Shown piece by piece: positions 17,604 through 26,769 of a stretch of DNA of 64,000 nt (position 1 is its first letter; the number at the start of each line of letters is the position of its first letter). The DNA lies in contig NZ_CP007142.1 of assembly GCF_000940805.1 (NCBI RefSeq), forward strand, positions 658,593 through 722,592, in the 5' to 3' direction. The notes beneath the pieces are model-generated. The model saw only the letters and a list, made by a program, of their open reading frames with translations. It did no database searches and had not been told where the DNA came from. The position numbers and the translations under genes were made by a program. Source of the stretch: Gynuella sunshinyii YC6258 (GTDB lineage: Bacteria > Pseudomonadota > Gammaproteobacteria > Pseudomonadales > Natronospirillaceae).

Positions 17604-18461
17604 TCAGTGACTCATCAGCAGCGGTATGGGGCTGTGCTGCAACAGGCGGCGGGTAACGCCACCGAAGGCCTGTTGCTGCAGCCGGTGGTGGCTATAAGCA
17701 CCCATCACGATCAGGTCGCAATGTTCATTTTGGGCTGCCTTGAGTAAGTCGGCACCATCGTTGCGGTGACGATGTTTGACCCACTGTGGTTTCGCGTCGA
17801 TGCTGTGGCTGCGCAGATAGACTTGCAGCGCCTCCGGACCGGGAACCCGGTCGGAGGTGGTTTCGTGGGTCAGTATCCGCACGTCACTGCAACGATGCAG
17901 AAAGGGCAGGGCGCTGCGCACTGCCCGTGACACCTCGGGAGTGCCGTTCCAGGCGATGGCGATACGATGCGGGCAAAAAACGGTCTGGGTCCGCGGCATG
18001 ACCAGCACCGGGCTGCCGCTTTGCAGAATGGCGGCCTCCAGTGTTGCACTGATCGCCCCGTCCCGGCCCTGCGGTATGATCAGCAGGTCGGCGACCCGGC
18101 CCCGGCGGGCGACCAGTTCGCTGCGCAGGCCCTCGACTTCGTGCCAGCAGGCGGAAGCGCCGTCCGGCAGCGGTGTTTCCCTGACCGGGACGCCTCCTTG
18201 ATCAGCCAACTGCTTAAAGAGCCCGCGCAGCTGGTCGGCGTCTTGTCGCGACTGAGTACCAGCGATCCGTTCCAGCTCCTGCATGAACTGGCGTGACAGG
18301 CCCGCCACTTCATGGGGTACGAACCGGCTGGGGTGAACGCTGGCATGCAGCACCTGAAGTTGGGCACCGAAGTACTTTGCCACCGCCAGTGCACCCTGCA
18401 GCCGTTCGGATACTTCGCCACTGCTCGACAGCGGCATCAACAATACTTTGGGAGTGTTCAT
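17604..18461 (-). CDS. tandem universal stress protein (UspA family)
   Basis: This 285-aa cytosolic protein has two Usp-like halves: residues 1-140 beginning KVLLMPLSSSGEVSERL, and 150-285 with RIAIAWNGTPEVSRAVRSALP and CDLIVMGAYSHHRLQQQAFGG. The usual ATP-loop pattern G-x2-G-x9-G-S/T is incomplete (GAYSHHR), so nucleotide binding is uncertain. It lies 10 nt after the TctAB transporter gene and is the last gene of that operon. In Halomonas a UspA protein (TeaD) is encoded with, and modulates, the TRAP ectoine importer TeaABC; an analogous transporter-modulating role is plausible here. Confidence 0.85.
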   Translation of the reverse strand: MNTPKVLLMPLSSSGEVSERLQGALAVAKYFGAQLQVLHASVHPSRFVPHEVAGLSRQFMQELERIAGTQSRQDADQLRGLFKQLADQGGVPVRETPLPDGASACWHEVEGLRSELVARRGRVADLLIIPQGRDGAISATLEAAILQSGSPVLVMPRTQTVFCPHRIAIAWNGTPEVSRAVRSALPFLHRCSDVRILTHETTSDRVPGPEALQVYLRSHSIDAKPQWVKHRHRNDGADLLKAAQNEHCDLIVMGAYSHHRLQQQAFGGVTRRLLQHSPIPLLMSH

Positions 18462-18471
18462 CTGTTTCTCC

Positions 18472-20478
18472 TTAACTCAGGGGCCAGGGCATGTGTACCA
18501 GGTCCTGCAGCAGTCCGCTGGGCAGGTCCAGTACCATCATGCGGGCGAGGATCACGAGGAAGCCCAGTGCAGCGCCGGTCAGCGACAGGGTTTTGACCAG
18601 CGAGATGCGTGCCTTGGTCATCAGGAAGACGACGAAGAACAGACTGATGGCGATCAGGTATCCGAACAGGTAGCAACCCAGCACCAGCGCGGTGAGCCAG
18701 TAGAGGTAGTGCGGCAGGCGTGCCACCGTACTGTCGCTGTCATAGCCGGCTTCAACCTCGTTGTCGAAGTTGACAGGGTCGTCGATCTGGCCGCGCCACA
18801 GCTTGATCAGCACAGTCAGTGACAACACCAACATCAGGCCGCTGATGCCAGCGGTGAAGACGCCGCCAAGGAACGAGTGCTGGAAAGCGTCGTAGAGCGC
18901 GAAGGCGAAGAAGGCAACGACCAATGCGGCAAAGGCGGCCTGTGGCTTCAGATTGCGCGCACGACGGCGTGGCGGTTCAACGGAAGTCGGATCCTCGTGG
19001 CTGTTGTCACCGCTGTTGCGTTTGGCGCGAATGGCAAAGTAGACCGACAGTACGATGATGAAGGCGATGATCATCACGCCAGGTTTGGTGAGGAAGGACC
19101 AGCCGTCGAACTGAATGGCCTGGTACAGGTATGTCTCCATGCCTCCGGAAAGCACGAAACCGATGAGGAAGGCCGGGCGCGGCCAGTCGAAACGCTTCAT
19201 CAGTACGCCGAGTACACCAATTGCCAGCAACGAGACCAGGTCGCCGAGGCTGCGGGTGGCCTGGAAAGCGGCGAAGCAGATGACCATCAGCATGAAGGGT
19301 GCCATCAGCGCGTAGGGAATCAGCGTCAGGCGCGAAACCCATTTCGACAACAGCAGGCAGGAGCCGGCACCGATGACGTTGGCCAGTGCCAGCGACCAGA
19401 TGATGGTATAGGTGGTGCCCAGTTCCGCGCCGACCATGGCGGGACCAGGTTCGAGGCCGATCAGCACCATACCACCGAGGAAAACCGCCATGCTGCCGGA
19501 GCCGGGGATGCCGAAGAGCAGTGTTGGTACCAGGCTACCGCCTTCCTTGGCATTGTTGGCGGACTCGGGCGCGATGACACCCCGCACATCGCCGTTGCCG
19601 AAGCGGGGTTTGTCCTTGGTGGTCTGAACGGCGTGTCCGTAGGCGATCCAGTCGACGACACTGCCGCCAAGACCCGGCAAGGCTCCGACCAGTGTGCCGA
19701 TAATGGCGCAGCGAATGGCCAGCCACTTGTTCCGAATAACGTCTTTCAGGCCGTCGACCCAGCCGCTTCCGAGCTCTGAGGCTTCGTTGATGGCGCGATT
19801 CTGGCGCAGCAGGTCGATGATTTCAGGAATCGCGAAGATACCTAGACCGACGACAACGAGCGGAAGGCCGTCCATCAGATAAATGTTGTCAAAGGACATA
19901 CGGTATTCGCCGGTGGCGGGTGCCGCACCGAGACTGCCCAGCAGTACCCCGATACCGCAGGCGCTGATGCCTTTCACGAGACTGTTGCCGGCGAGTACGC
20001 CGACCATGCTGAGACCCAGTAACGTCAGCATGAACAGCTCGGCAGAACCGAACGCCAGGATCAGCGGGCGGGCGATCAGAACGAAGGCGGTCAGTGCCAG
20101 AGCACCGAGCAGGCCGCCCAATAGCGAGGCGCTGAAAGCGGCACCCAGGGCGCGGGCCGCGTGGCCCTGCTTGGCCATTGGAAAACCGTCCAGCACGGTG
20201 GCCTGTGAGGCGCTGGAGCCGGGAATGCCCATCAGTACCGAAGTAAAGGTATCGGAAGTCGGAATGACCGCGACCAGGCCGATCAGCATGGCCAGTGCGG
20301 AGGTCGGCTCCATACCATAGAGGAAGGGCAGCAGCAGCGAGAGGCCGGCAATGCCGCCGAGGCCGGGGAAAATGCCGATCATCAGGCCGAGGCAGACGCC
20401 GCCGGCCAGGTAGGCAATATGCTCGACGCTGAGCACGGTCAGCAGCGAGGAAGCAATTGTTTCAATCATGGCAATCAC
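18472..20478 (-). CDS. fused TctA-TctB tripartite tricarboxylate transporter membrane protein
   Basis: This is a 668-aa multispanning inner-membrane protein. Residues 1-500 are TctA, with conserved segments such as GIFPGLGGIAGLSLLLPF (about 36-53), GIPGSSASQATVLDGFPMA and ALPGLGGSVVDWIAYG. After a hydrophilic linker rich in Arg/Pro (about 500-520), residues 520-668 form a four-helix TctB-like domain. TctA and TctB are normally separate, so this is a fusion. With the TctC protein encoded upstream it forms a secondary importer for di- or tricarboxylates driven by an ion gradient. Codon use is strongly GC-ending, unlike genes outside 17.6-24.3 kb. Confidence 0.88.
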   Translation of the reverse strand: MIAMIETIASSLLTVLSVEHIAYLAGGVCLGLMIGIFPGLGGIAGLSLLLPFLYGMEPTSALAMLIGLVAVIPTSDTFTSVLMGIPGSSASQATVLDGFPMAKQGHAARALGAAFSASLLGGLLGALALTAFVLIARPLILAFGSAELFMLTLLGLSMVGVLAGNSLVKGISACGIGVLLGSLGAAPATGEYRMSFDNIYLMDGLPLVVVGLGIFAIPEIIDLLRQNRAINEASELGSGWVDGLKDVIRNKWLAIRCAIIGTLVGALPGLGGSVVDWIAYGHAVQTTKDKPRFGNGDVRGVIAPESANNAKEGGSLVPTLLFGIPGSGSMAVFLGGMVLIGLEPGPAMVGAELGTTYTIIWSLALANVIGAGSCLLLSKWVSRLTLIPYALMAPFMLMVICFAAFQATRSLGDLVSLLAIGVLGVLMKRFDWPRPAFLIGFVLSGGMETYLYQAIQFDGWSFLTKPGVMIIAFIIVLSVYFAIRAKRNSGDNSHEDPTSVEPPRRRARNLKPQAAFAALVVAFFAFALYDAFQHSFLGGVFTAGISGLMLVLSLTVLIKLWRGQIDDPVNFDNEVEAGYDSDSTVARLPHYLYWLTALVLGCYLFGYLIAISLFFVVFLMTKARISLVKTLSLTGAALGFLVILARMMVLDLPSGLLQDLVHMPWPLS

Positions 20479-20537
20479 CTTGAGAAAATGCGGGCTGGAC
20501 CCTGATTTGTCGCAGTCCGCTGGGGTGGCTGTCGGAA

Positions 20538-21680
20538 TCAGTTGGAGCTGAGTTTGAGACCGGCGCTGTATTCGCTATTGAGCCAGTTGATGACCCAGGT
20601 CCTGGCGGCTTTGTCGATCTTCAGCGCTTCGGCGAACATCATCTGGGCGTCGCTGCCGACGGCCTGTTCGTAGTTGCCGAGCACGTCTTCGGATTCGCTT
20701 GCGAACTCCGGTTTGGCGATCACGTTTGCCACTGCTTCGCTATAGGCTTTCACCACGTCGTCAGGCGTGCCCTTGGGCAGGAACAGGCCTTTCTGCGCCG
20801 CATAGCCGGCAATGAAGAAGGTTTTCCAGGCGCGGAACGCATCGCTGTCCGGTAACTGTCCGTGCACCATCTCGTAGGCTTCGACGAAATCCGGCAGGTT
20901 CGGGAAGTTCGGATCGCGCTTGATTTTGCCGTCTTTGCCCAGCACGCCGTAGCTGAACAGTGGAATCGCCTTGCCTTCGTCAATCAGTGGCTGAACCTTC
21001 TTGATGAAAGCCGAGGTTGTCTGGGCATCGATATTGACCTCGCCACGCTCAAATGCCAGTCGGCCTTCGCCACGGCCTTTCATGCCGAAAACGGCTTTTA
21101 CGTCCATGTCCAGCAAGTCGAGCGCAAGCAGCGTCACCAGGTCCATACTGGTGGCGCCCTGGCTGGCGAACTTCAGGTCTTTACCCTTGAGTTTGGCGAT
21201 ATCGGCGACTGAGTCGATACCCAGGTCCGCGCTGACGTAGACGACGCCGCCGGTGGGTGACGCCAGCACTGCAGCCCAGTCTTTGTAGTCATAGCGCACA
21301 CGGCTGTCGCCGAGGATGTAGGGGAACATTGTTGAAGCGGAGGAGGCGAGGACGTCTTGGCCATCCGGTTTTGCCCGCAGCTGGAACTGGTTGGCGCCGC
21401 TGGTGGAGCCGCCGCCGGGAATGTTCCTGACCACCATGACCGGGCTGCCCGGCAGCTGCTCTGCAACCTTCGGAGCGTAGAAACGGCCCCAGGTATCGGA
21501 GCCGCCACCTTCCTTGAAGGGCATGACCATCTCAATACGGTCACCGGCAAAATCTGCAGCCAGCGCTGCGGGAGCCAGGGTGACAGCCCCGGCACCAACG
21601 GTAACGGCGGTTATTGAATTGCGGAGTGAACGGGTAACGCTGGAAATAAAAGTCGTTTTAGAGTTATTCATCGTTCTCAT
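20538..21680 (-). CDS. TctC/Bug-family periplasmic tricarboxylate-binding protein
   Basis: This 380-aa protein has an N-terminal signal region ending near APAALAAD (about residue 42). It then has the Bug-family opening RIEMVMPFKEGGGSDTWGR and NIPGGGSTSGANQF, which bind the carboxylate of the ligand through backbone contacts. The start could be the first ATG (21680) or MNNSKT three codons later; both have only weak ribosome binding sites. It delivers substrate to the TctAB membrane protein encoded 60 nt downstream. Confidence 0.88.
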   Translation of the reverse strand: MRTMNNSKTTFISSVTRSLRNSITAVTVGAGAVTLAPAALAADFAGDRIEMVMPFKEGGGSDTWGRFYAPKVAEQLPGSPVMVVRNIPGGGSTSGANQFQLRAKPDGQDVLASSASTMFPYILGDSRVRYDYKDWAAVLASPTGGVVYVSADLGIDSVADIAKLKGKDLKFASQGATSMDLVTLLALDLLDMDVKAVFGMKGRGEGRLAFERGEVNIDAQTTSAFIKKVQPLIDEGKAIPLFSYGVLGKDGKIKRDPNFPNLPDFVEAYEMVHGQLPDSDAFRAWKTFFIAGYAAQKGLFLPKGTPDDVVKAYSEAVANVIAKPEFASESEDVLGNYEQAVGSDAQMMFAEALKIDKAARTWVINWLNSEYSAGLKLSSN

Positions 21681-21791
21681 CTCTTATTGTTTATTGTTAT
21701 GGCCGGAACGGATAAGAGGTTGGGCGTCCGGCGTGGTTTTAAGGTATCCCCTGAAGCTGTCAATCGGATACCCGAGTGTGAAATTTTGGGC

Positions 21792-22892
21792 TCAGGAGGC
21801 CTTGGAATGGTTGCCGGCCCAGATGGAACTGGGTACATAGAGCTCGCCGCAAAATAGCTTGCGAGCGGTGCGGACGACGCCGGCGCGGCGGATCTCGATA
21901 CCTTGGGCTGTGGGGGCAGCATCAAGCATTATTTCGATCTGACCGCTGGGATGTTCGAGCTGCACCAGACCATTGGGACCCACCTGTCTGGCCAGGGGTG
22001 CCGACACTGATCCTGGCAGCAGAACCGAGGTGCTGACACAGATGGCACCAGTGACCGCATGGCTGGCATGGCAATTATCCGGGACGAAATAGCGCGACGT
22101 CAGGGTACCGCCATTACGAGGAGCGCTCACCAGAGCGACCTTCGGCACCACCTTGCCGCTGGCATCGCCGAGGCCCATCTTCCAGGATGCCGCCAGGCGG
22201 ATTTTCTCGATATGCGCCAGCAGTTCGGCGTCACCGTCGAGCTCGATTTTGGATTCTGCACCGGTTTTACCAAGTGAGTGGGCGGCGATGAGCACCATTG
22301 GTACCGCTGCATCGATGCAGGTCACCGGCACGCCTTCGATGAGGTCCAGGACATTGCCGGTAGGCAGCAGGCTGCCGGTCTTGCTACCGGCCACGTCGAG
22401 GAAGTTCAGCAGCACTGGCGCTGCAGTACCCTCGACGCCATCGATGCGGGTATCTCCCTCATATTCGACCTGACCATTGGGGGTTTTTACGCGGACCTCG
22501 ATCAGCTTGTCTGTGTTGACATTGCGCACCCTCACGACTGTTTCGTCGTCGACTGGCTTCACCAGGCCTGCATCAATGGCGAAAGGGCCGACGCCGGCGA
22601 GGATGTTGCCGCAGGACGGGGCGATATCGACGTACAGCTTGTCGATGCTTACCTGGGCAAACAGATAGTCGACATCGGCTTCCGGATGGCTGGAACGGGA
22701 CAAAATCGCGGCTTTGCTGGTGAGCGAAGTGCCGCCACCGATACCGTCGATTTGCTGACGGTTGGGTGAGCCCATCGCGGCCAGTAGTACCTGCTCCTGG
22801 GTGGCCCAGTCGGCCGGCAGGTCGGTGGCGAGGAAGTATGGGCCGCGGGAGGTTCCGCCTCTCATCATGGTGCAGGGAATGGCTGTCTGCAT
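21792..22892 (-). CDS. PrpF/GalD-type isomerase (4-oxalomesaconate tautomerase-like)
   Basis: This 366-aa protein has the PrpF signature start IPCTMMRGGTSRGPYF, the loop DGIGGGTSLTSK, the catalytic-cysteine segment DIAPSCGNILAGVGPFAI and PDNCHASHAVTGAICVST. PrpF proteins form two diaminopimelate-epimerase-like domains and isomerise unsaturated tricarboxylates: 2-methylaconitate, or 4-oxalomesaconate in gallate degradation. The adjacent tricarboxylate transporter fits such a substrate. It is the first gene of the operon, divergent from the LysR gene. The choice between tautomerase and aconitate isomerase cannot be made from this sequence. Confidence 0.85.
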   Translation of the reverse strand: MQTAIPCTMMRGGTSRGPYFLATDLPADWATQEQVLLAAMGSPNRQQIDGIGGGTSLTSKAAILSRSSHPEADVDYLFAQVSIDKLYVDIAPSCGNILAGVGPFAIDAGLVKPVDDETVVRVRNVNTDKLIEVRVKTPNGQVEYEGDTRIDGVEGTAAPVLLNFLDVAGSKTGSLLPTGNVLDLIEGVPVTCIDAAVPMVLIAAHSLGKTGAESKIELDGDAELLAHIEKIRLAASWKMGLGDASGKVVPKVALVSAPRNGGTLTSRYFVPDNCHASHAVTGAICVSTSVLLPGSVSAPLARQVGPNGLVQLEHPSGQIEIMLDAAPTAQGIEIRRAGVVRTARKLFCGELYVPSSIWAGNHSKAS

Positions 22893-23383
22893 GGTTCTGG
22901 TCTCAGTTGAGCGGTTTATTATGGTTTAAAATTTCTAGCTCTAGAGCGTTGTTGGCTTTGTCCATAAGCCCTGCTGATGATCAAGATACGACACGCACAA
23001 AATATGAACAAACCATATATATTTTCAGTTAGGTATAGAAAAACTAAACAAAAACATGATTGCGATTTTTTCGGTGTCTGAACTGCGACGAGTGCTAGCC
23101 TCCGATATTGCTCAAATCAATGGGCTGGAAGGTTTTGATTTTTCGTGTGGAATAAAAAATAAACCATATAAAACAATGGATTATGATGTTGAGTGATTGT
23201 TGTTTTAGTTGCCTTACGAGACGGCCACGTTTCGCTGGCTGCTGACATCCAATCACTATTAGGACTAGAATTGCTAAATCAAATTATTGAAACTCGATAG
23301 CATGCTAAAAGATGCGGTTGGGTTTTAAACAAACAGACGTTGCACTAGTACGTTTTATATTTTCTACATCAAAAGGGTTTCCG
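22893..23383. promoter_or_regulatory. divergent regulatory region between prpF-like and LysR genes
   Basis: About 490 bp of AT-rich DNA contrasting with the GC-rich genes on both sides. AAACCATATA occurs twice in direct orientation (23010-23019, 23162-23171), and AAACCATA once inverted (22927-22920). These could be regulator contact sites, although the classical LysR T-N11-A box is not obvious. No gene is supported. Confidence 0.4.
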
Positions 23384-24313
23384 ATGAGACGAATGCCGCC
23401 ACTTAAGGCTCTGCGCACCTTCGAGGCCGCCGGGCGTCTTGAGAGCCTGAAGAAGGCTGCAGATGAACTGCATGTCACCACCGGTGCTGTCAGCCAGCAG
23501 ATCAAGCTGCTGGAGGAATTCATCGGTGTCGACTTGTTCAAGCGTCAGAACAAGTCAGTCCGGCTGACCGAAGCCGGACGCGAGGTGCTGCCGCTCGTCG
23601 AGGAGGCTTTCGAACTACTCAACCAGGCTGTGATCAAGGCGCAGGAGTTCGGTAACCAGAAACTGATCACGGTGAGCGTCGCACCCTCATTTGGTGCCAA
23701 GTGGTTGTTGCCCAAACTCGAACTGTTCCGTCGTGGCCATCCCGATATTGACCTGCGGGTTGATGCATCGACGCGCCTGGTGGACTTTTCCCTCGAGGAC
23801 GTGGACCTTGCGATCCGTTACGGTCCTCCCAAGGAAAGGGGGTTGCACCTTGAACTGCTCACCGACGAGGAGCTCTTCCCGGTCTGCAGTCCCCGGCTGT
23901 TGGAGCGCGGTCACCGTTTTGCACACCCGTCGGACCTGGCCGGCCAGACGCTGCTACATTTCGGAGGGCGTGCCGATGACCGAGATTTTCCAGGCTGGAG
24001 TCAGTGGTTGGCATCGGCGGGTGTAGCAGGTCTCGAAGTGGTTAACGGTCCGCGCTTCAGTATGTCGAGCATGGTATTGCAGGCGGCGATGGACGGGCAG
24101 GGAATAGCCCTTGGCAGCAGCGTGCTGGCCGCTGACGATTTGCGTGCCGGGCGTCTGGTGCGGTTATTCGAGGTTAGTATTCGAGCCAAACACAACTATT
24201 ATCTGATTTGTACTCGCAATACCTTCAATCGCCCGGACATTCAGCGCTTCGTGCGCTGGATCAAAGCGGAGATGGGCGGAGACAGTGATGAGAGTCCCGA
24301 TCATCGAGGATAA
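23384..24313 (+). CDS. LysR-family transcriptional regulator (GcvA-like)
   Basis: This 309-aa protein has an N-terminal winged helix-turn-helix (about residues 5-64: LKALRTFEAAGRLESLKKAA, VTTGAVSQQIKLLEEFIG, LFKRQ) and a periplasmic-binding-protein-like effector domain. I chose the start at 23384 because AAAAGGG lies about 7 nt upstream; the longer ORF to 23312 lacks one. It is divergent from the prpF-tctC-tctAB-usp operon and most likely activates it in response to the tricarboxylate. Confidence 0.88.
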   Translation: MRRMPPLKALRTFEAAGRLESLKKAADELHVTTGAVSQQIKLLEEFIGVDLFKRQNKSVRLTEAGREVLPLVEEAFELLNQAVIKAQEFGNQKLITVSVAPSFGAKWLLPKLELFRRGHPDIDLRVDASTRLVDFSLEDVDLAIRYGPPKERGLHLELLTDEELFPVCSPRLLERGHRFAHPSDLAGQTLLHFGGRADDRDFPGWSQWLASAGVAGLEVVNGPRFSMSSMVLQAAMDGQGIALGSSVLAADDLRAGRLVRLFEVSIRAKHNYYLICTRNTFNRPDIQRFVRWIKAEMGGDSDESPDHRG

Positions 24314-24401
24314 CTGAAGCCATTAGCCGGTACTTGCAGAAGTGGGGGAGTTCCTACGTTTGTATGACACCGCAGTCGTTCGATTGGATTATTCTGAATC
24401 T

Positions 24402-24437
24402 TAACCGGCCGGGGCGTGGCGCGTAGTTGGCCGGTTA
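24402..24437. repeat. inverted repeat at right edge of the GC-rich block
   Basis: TAACCGGCC (24402-24410) is perfectly matched by GGCCGGTTA (24429-24437) across an 18-nt loop, about 90 bp after the LysR stop. It lacks a following T run, so a simple terminator is not certain. It coincides with the return to lower GC. Confidence 0.45.
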
Positions 24438-24510
24438 GTGACAAAACCCGTAATTCGTCTACGCTGAGCCAGAGGTAAATTGGAAAACTATTATTACTGC
24501 GAGGAAAAAA

Positions 24511-25953
24511 ATGACCGTTGCAGATGATTTAAGTAAGAACAAACTGATAGAGGATAACGTTCAGGCGGATCGTTTGTTCTTGTTCTTGCTTGCAGGTCAC
24601 TGGTTGATGGCTGCTACCATAATGGCAGCGGAATTCAGTACTTATTGGTTTGGTATGATTTCAGGAGGCGGGCTTTTTCTCGCTTCCTACAGTGCTTACA
24701 AACTTGCGCCTGGCAGTACTCAGAGCCAGGTGGTTATCGCTTTCGCGATGATGGGTTTTTCGATGGTGTTTATACAGCAGCATCTGGGACGGATCGAATA
24801 CCATTTCCACATCTTCGGTGTGCTGGCCATTATGGCTCGATATAAAAGTATCGTGCCGTTACTGGTATCTGCTACTGCCATCGCTGTCCACCATATTATT
24901 GTTCACTATCTGCAGGTGCAGGGTGCAACTTTTGCCGGTATGCCGGTCATCATATTCAACTACGGGCATGGTTTTAACATTGTGTTGCTGCATGCTGCGT
25001 TTGTAGTGGCACAAGGGGCTGTGATGATATATATCATTCGGGGTAACAGCAGCGAATTTATTCACAACGTTGTCAGTAATGAGTTGTTGTCAAAACAGTC
25101 GGCGGAGCGCGAAGCCGTGTTGGTATCACTGACTGACAGCAATCAGGCGCTTAAACATCTAAACCAGAATTTGATCCATTCTGTAGCGGTTATGGCCGAC
25201 AGTATCCGCGAGCAAAAACATGCCTGCAGCGAAGCCGGTGGTCAGAGCATCCATGCCAAAGACCTTTCCAGTACTACGATAGCAAGTGTTAATTCATCTT
25301 CAGAACATATCCTTCAGGATACATCGGTGGCGAATCAGCTGGCGGATCAGATGAATCATCATGCTGAAAGCGCCAGTCAGCTGACCGACAAAACCAAGAG
25401 TCTGGAAAGTAACCTGAATAATCTGAAGTCACGTGCTGCGGCGATTGATGACATTGTCAGCATTATTGCCGGAATTGCCGATCAGACCAATCTGTTGGCA
25501 TTGAATGCATCCATTGAGGCTGCTCGGGCCGGTGATGCCGGGCGGGGATTCGCGGTGGTGGCAGACGAAGTCAGAAACCTGGCTCAGCGTACCCATGAAA
25601 GCACTATGGAAATCAGCGATACGGCAGCAGAGATTTCCCGCAGTATTGAAAATATTAATCGGGATATATCAACCTATTCAAACCAGACCCAAACACTGTC
25701 AACGGATTTCCATGGTTTGTCGGATGAGATCAAGAAACTTTCCAAAAGTCTGGCGGCTACCCTGGATATCTCCAAAGCGGCGGCCGACGCGATGCGAGCC
25801 ATTGGTGAAGATACTTCTGCGGCTGAACGTTGTGTGGAAAATATCGCTGCCAATACCGATCAGCAGTCTTCCATGATTGCCACTATTCAGGAAGCGTCAA
25901 ACCAGGTCAGTGAGGTCATTCACCAGATGCAACGTCATTTGAAAGCCGATTAA
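24511..25953 (+). CDS. methyl-accepting chemotaxis protein with six-helix His-rich membrane sensor
   Basis: In this 480-aa protein, residues 20-176 form about six membrane helices with little periplasmic sequence. They include [16 protein letters not shown] (His91, 98, 100), [10 protein letters not shown] (His127, 128, 132) and further His at 153 and 161. There is no HAMP domain. Residues about 200-480 are the MCP signalling hairpin with the tip [24 protein letters not shown] and [16 protein letters not shown]. It should signal to CheA/CheW. The clustered intramembrane histidines suggest a bound metal, heme or redox cue. GAGGAAAAAA precedes the ATG. The SCO-like gene follows 6 nt later. Confidence 0.9.
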   Translation: MTVADDLSKNKLIEDNVQADRLFLFLLAGHWLMAATIMAAEFSTYWFGMISGGGLFLASYSAYKLAPGSTQSQVVIAFAMMGFSMVFIQQHLGRIEYHFHIFGVLAIMARYKSIVPLLVSATAIAVHHIIVHYLQVQGATFAGMPVIIFNYGHGFNIVLLHAAFVVAQGAVMIYIIRGNSSEFIHNVVSNELLSKQSAEREAVLVSLTDSNQALKHLNQNLIHSVAVMADSIREQKHACSEAGGQSIHAKDLSSTTIASVNSSSEHILQDTSVANQLADQMNHHAESASQLTDKTKSLESNLNNLKSRAAAIDDIVSIIAGIADQTNLLALNASIEAARAGDAGRGFAVVADEVRNLAQRTHESTMEISDTAAEISRSIENINRDISTYSNQTQTLSTDFHGLSDEIKKLSKSLAATLDISKAAADAMRAIGEDTSAAERCVENIAANTDQQSSMIATIQEASNQVSEVIHQMQRHLKAD

Positions 25954-25959
25954 CTGGCG

Positions 25960-26505
25960 ATGATGGATCAGCGTCTCAAACGTCGTTTGGGTTGGATAAT
26001 TCTGCCGCCACTGACTTTTTTCTGGCTGTTTATCGCCGGCTGGTTGTCTGGTCTCGGTAATGGCCTGCACCCAAATCGGCCCATTGATCAGGTGGACAGT
26101 ATTCTTCAGGACAGTGATGAGGCGTTGGTGTATTTCGGATTTGTCAGTTGCAGTACGGTATGTCCGGTAGCGCTGGCCAATATGAGTGCCATGCATCGCA
26201 ATGCTCGTCATCCGGATCACAGCCGATTGGTATTTATCAGTGTGGAACCTTATGTGCCGGCCGAATCCAGTCGGGCATTTGCGCAATACTTTGATCCGGA
26301 TTTTCATGCCATTCAACCGGATGAACAACAGCTCGATAATTTGTTGACGGCATTCAAGGCCTCAGCATCCACGTCGGTCCGTAAGCCCGGAGAGGTGGAT
26401 CATCTGGATGTGATTTACCATCTGAAACGCGATCAGGGGCAGTGGTTGATGGCCGGTATTTATCCGGGAAATACCAGCGTCAATCCCTTGAATCTGAGCC
26501 CATAA
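25960..26505 (+). CDS. SCO1/SenC-family thioredoxin-like protein
   Basis: This 181-aa protein has an N-terminal membrane anchor (residues 12-32) and a periplasmic thioredoxin fold. The copper-type motif CSTVCP is near residue 64, and a downstream His lies in VDHLDVIYHL near residue 147, together giving the C-x3-C...H copper site. SCO proteins deliver copper to, or reduce thiols of, the CuA site of cytochrome oxidase; some are redox sensors. It is shorter than the SCO1 at 52537 and sits 6 nt behind a chemoreceptor gene, an odd place for an oxidase assembly factor. Confidence 0.85.
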   Translation: MMDQRLKRRLGWIILPPLTFFWLFIAGWLSGLGNGLHPNRPIDQVDSILQDSDEALVYFGFVSCSTVCPVALANMSAMHRNARHPDHSRLVFISVEPYVPAESSRAFAQYFDPDFHAIQPDEQQLDNLLTAFKASASTSVRKPGEVDHLDVIYHLKRDQGQWLMAGIYPGNTSVNPLNLSP

Positions 26506-26769
26506 AACCGTTCAAATCGCTAAAAAGCACTCGTCTACGACTAATTGATGAATCATCCTTTTGAACCAGTATTCACATAATGGTGAACATCTTTGTCATG
26601 TATTTATATCTTTGCGCAGAATCAGCTTCGACCGGGCCGGAGCATATTTGCCGATAGCGGGTAGCCCGCTAACCGCTTCTGATCGAAACCGTGTCATGGG
26701 TATTTGTTCGTTCTGCTGTTATGCGGCATGATGCGATGTCTCCTCAATGACCGTAAAAGGAAAGTCTGA
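26506..26769. other. intergenic region with short hairpin
   Basis: A compact perfect hairpin AGCGGG-TAG-CCCGCT lies at 26656-26670. It is not followed by a T run. No gene or clear promoter is visible elsewhere in these 264 bp. Confidence 0.35.

Noticed and set aside
26656-26670. Hairpin AGCGGG-TAG-CCCGCT as a rho-independent terminator
   Set aside because: No T run follows on either strand.
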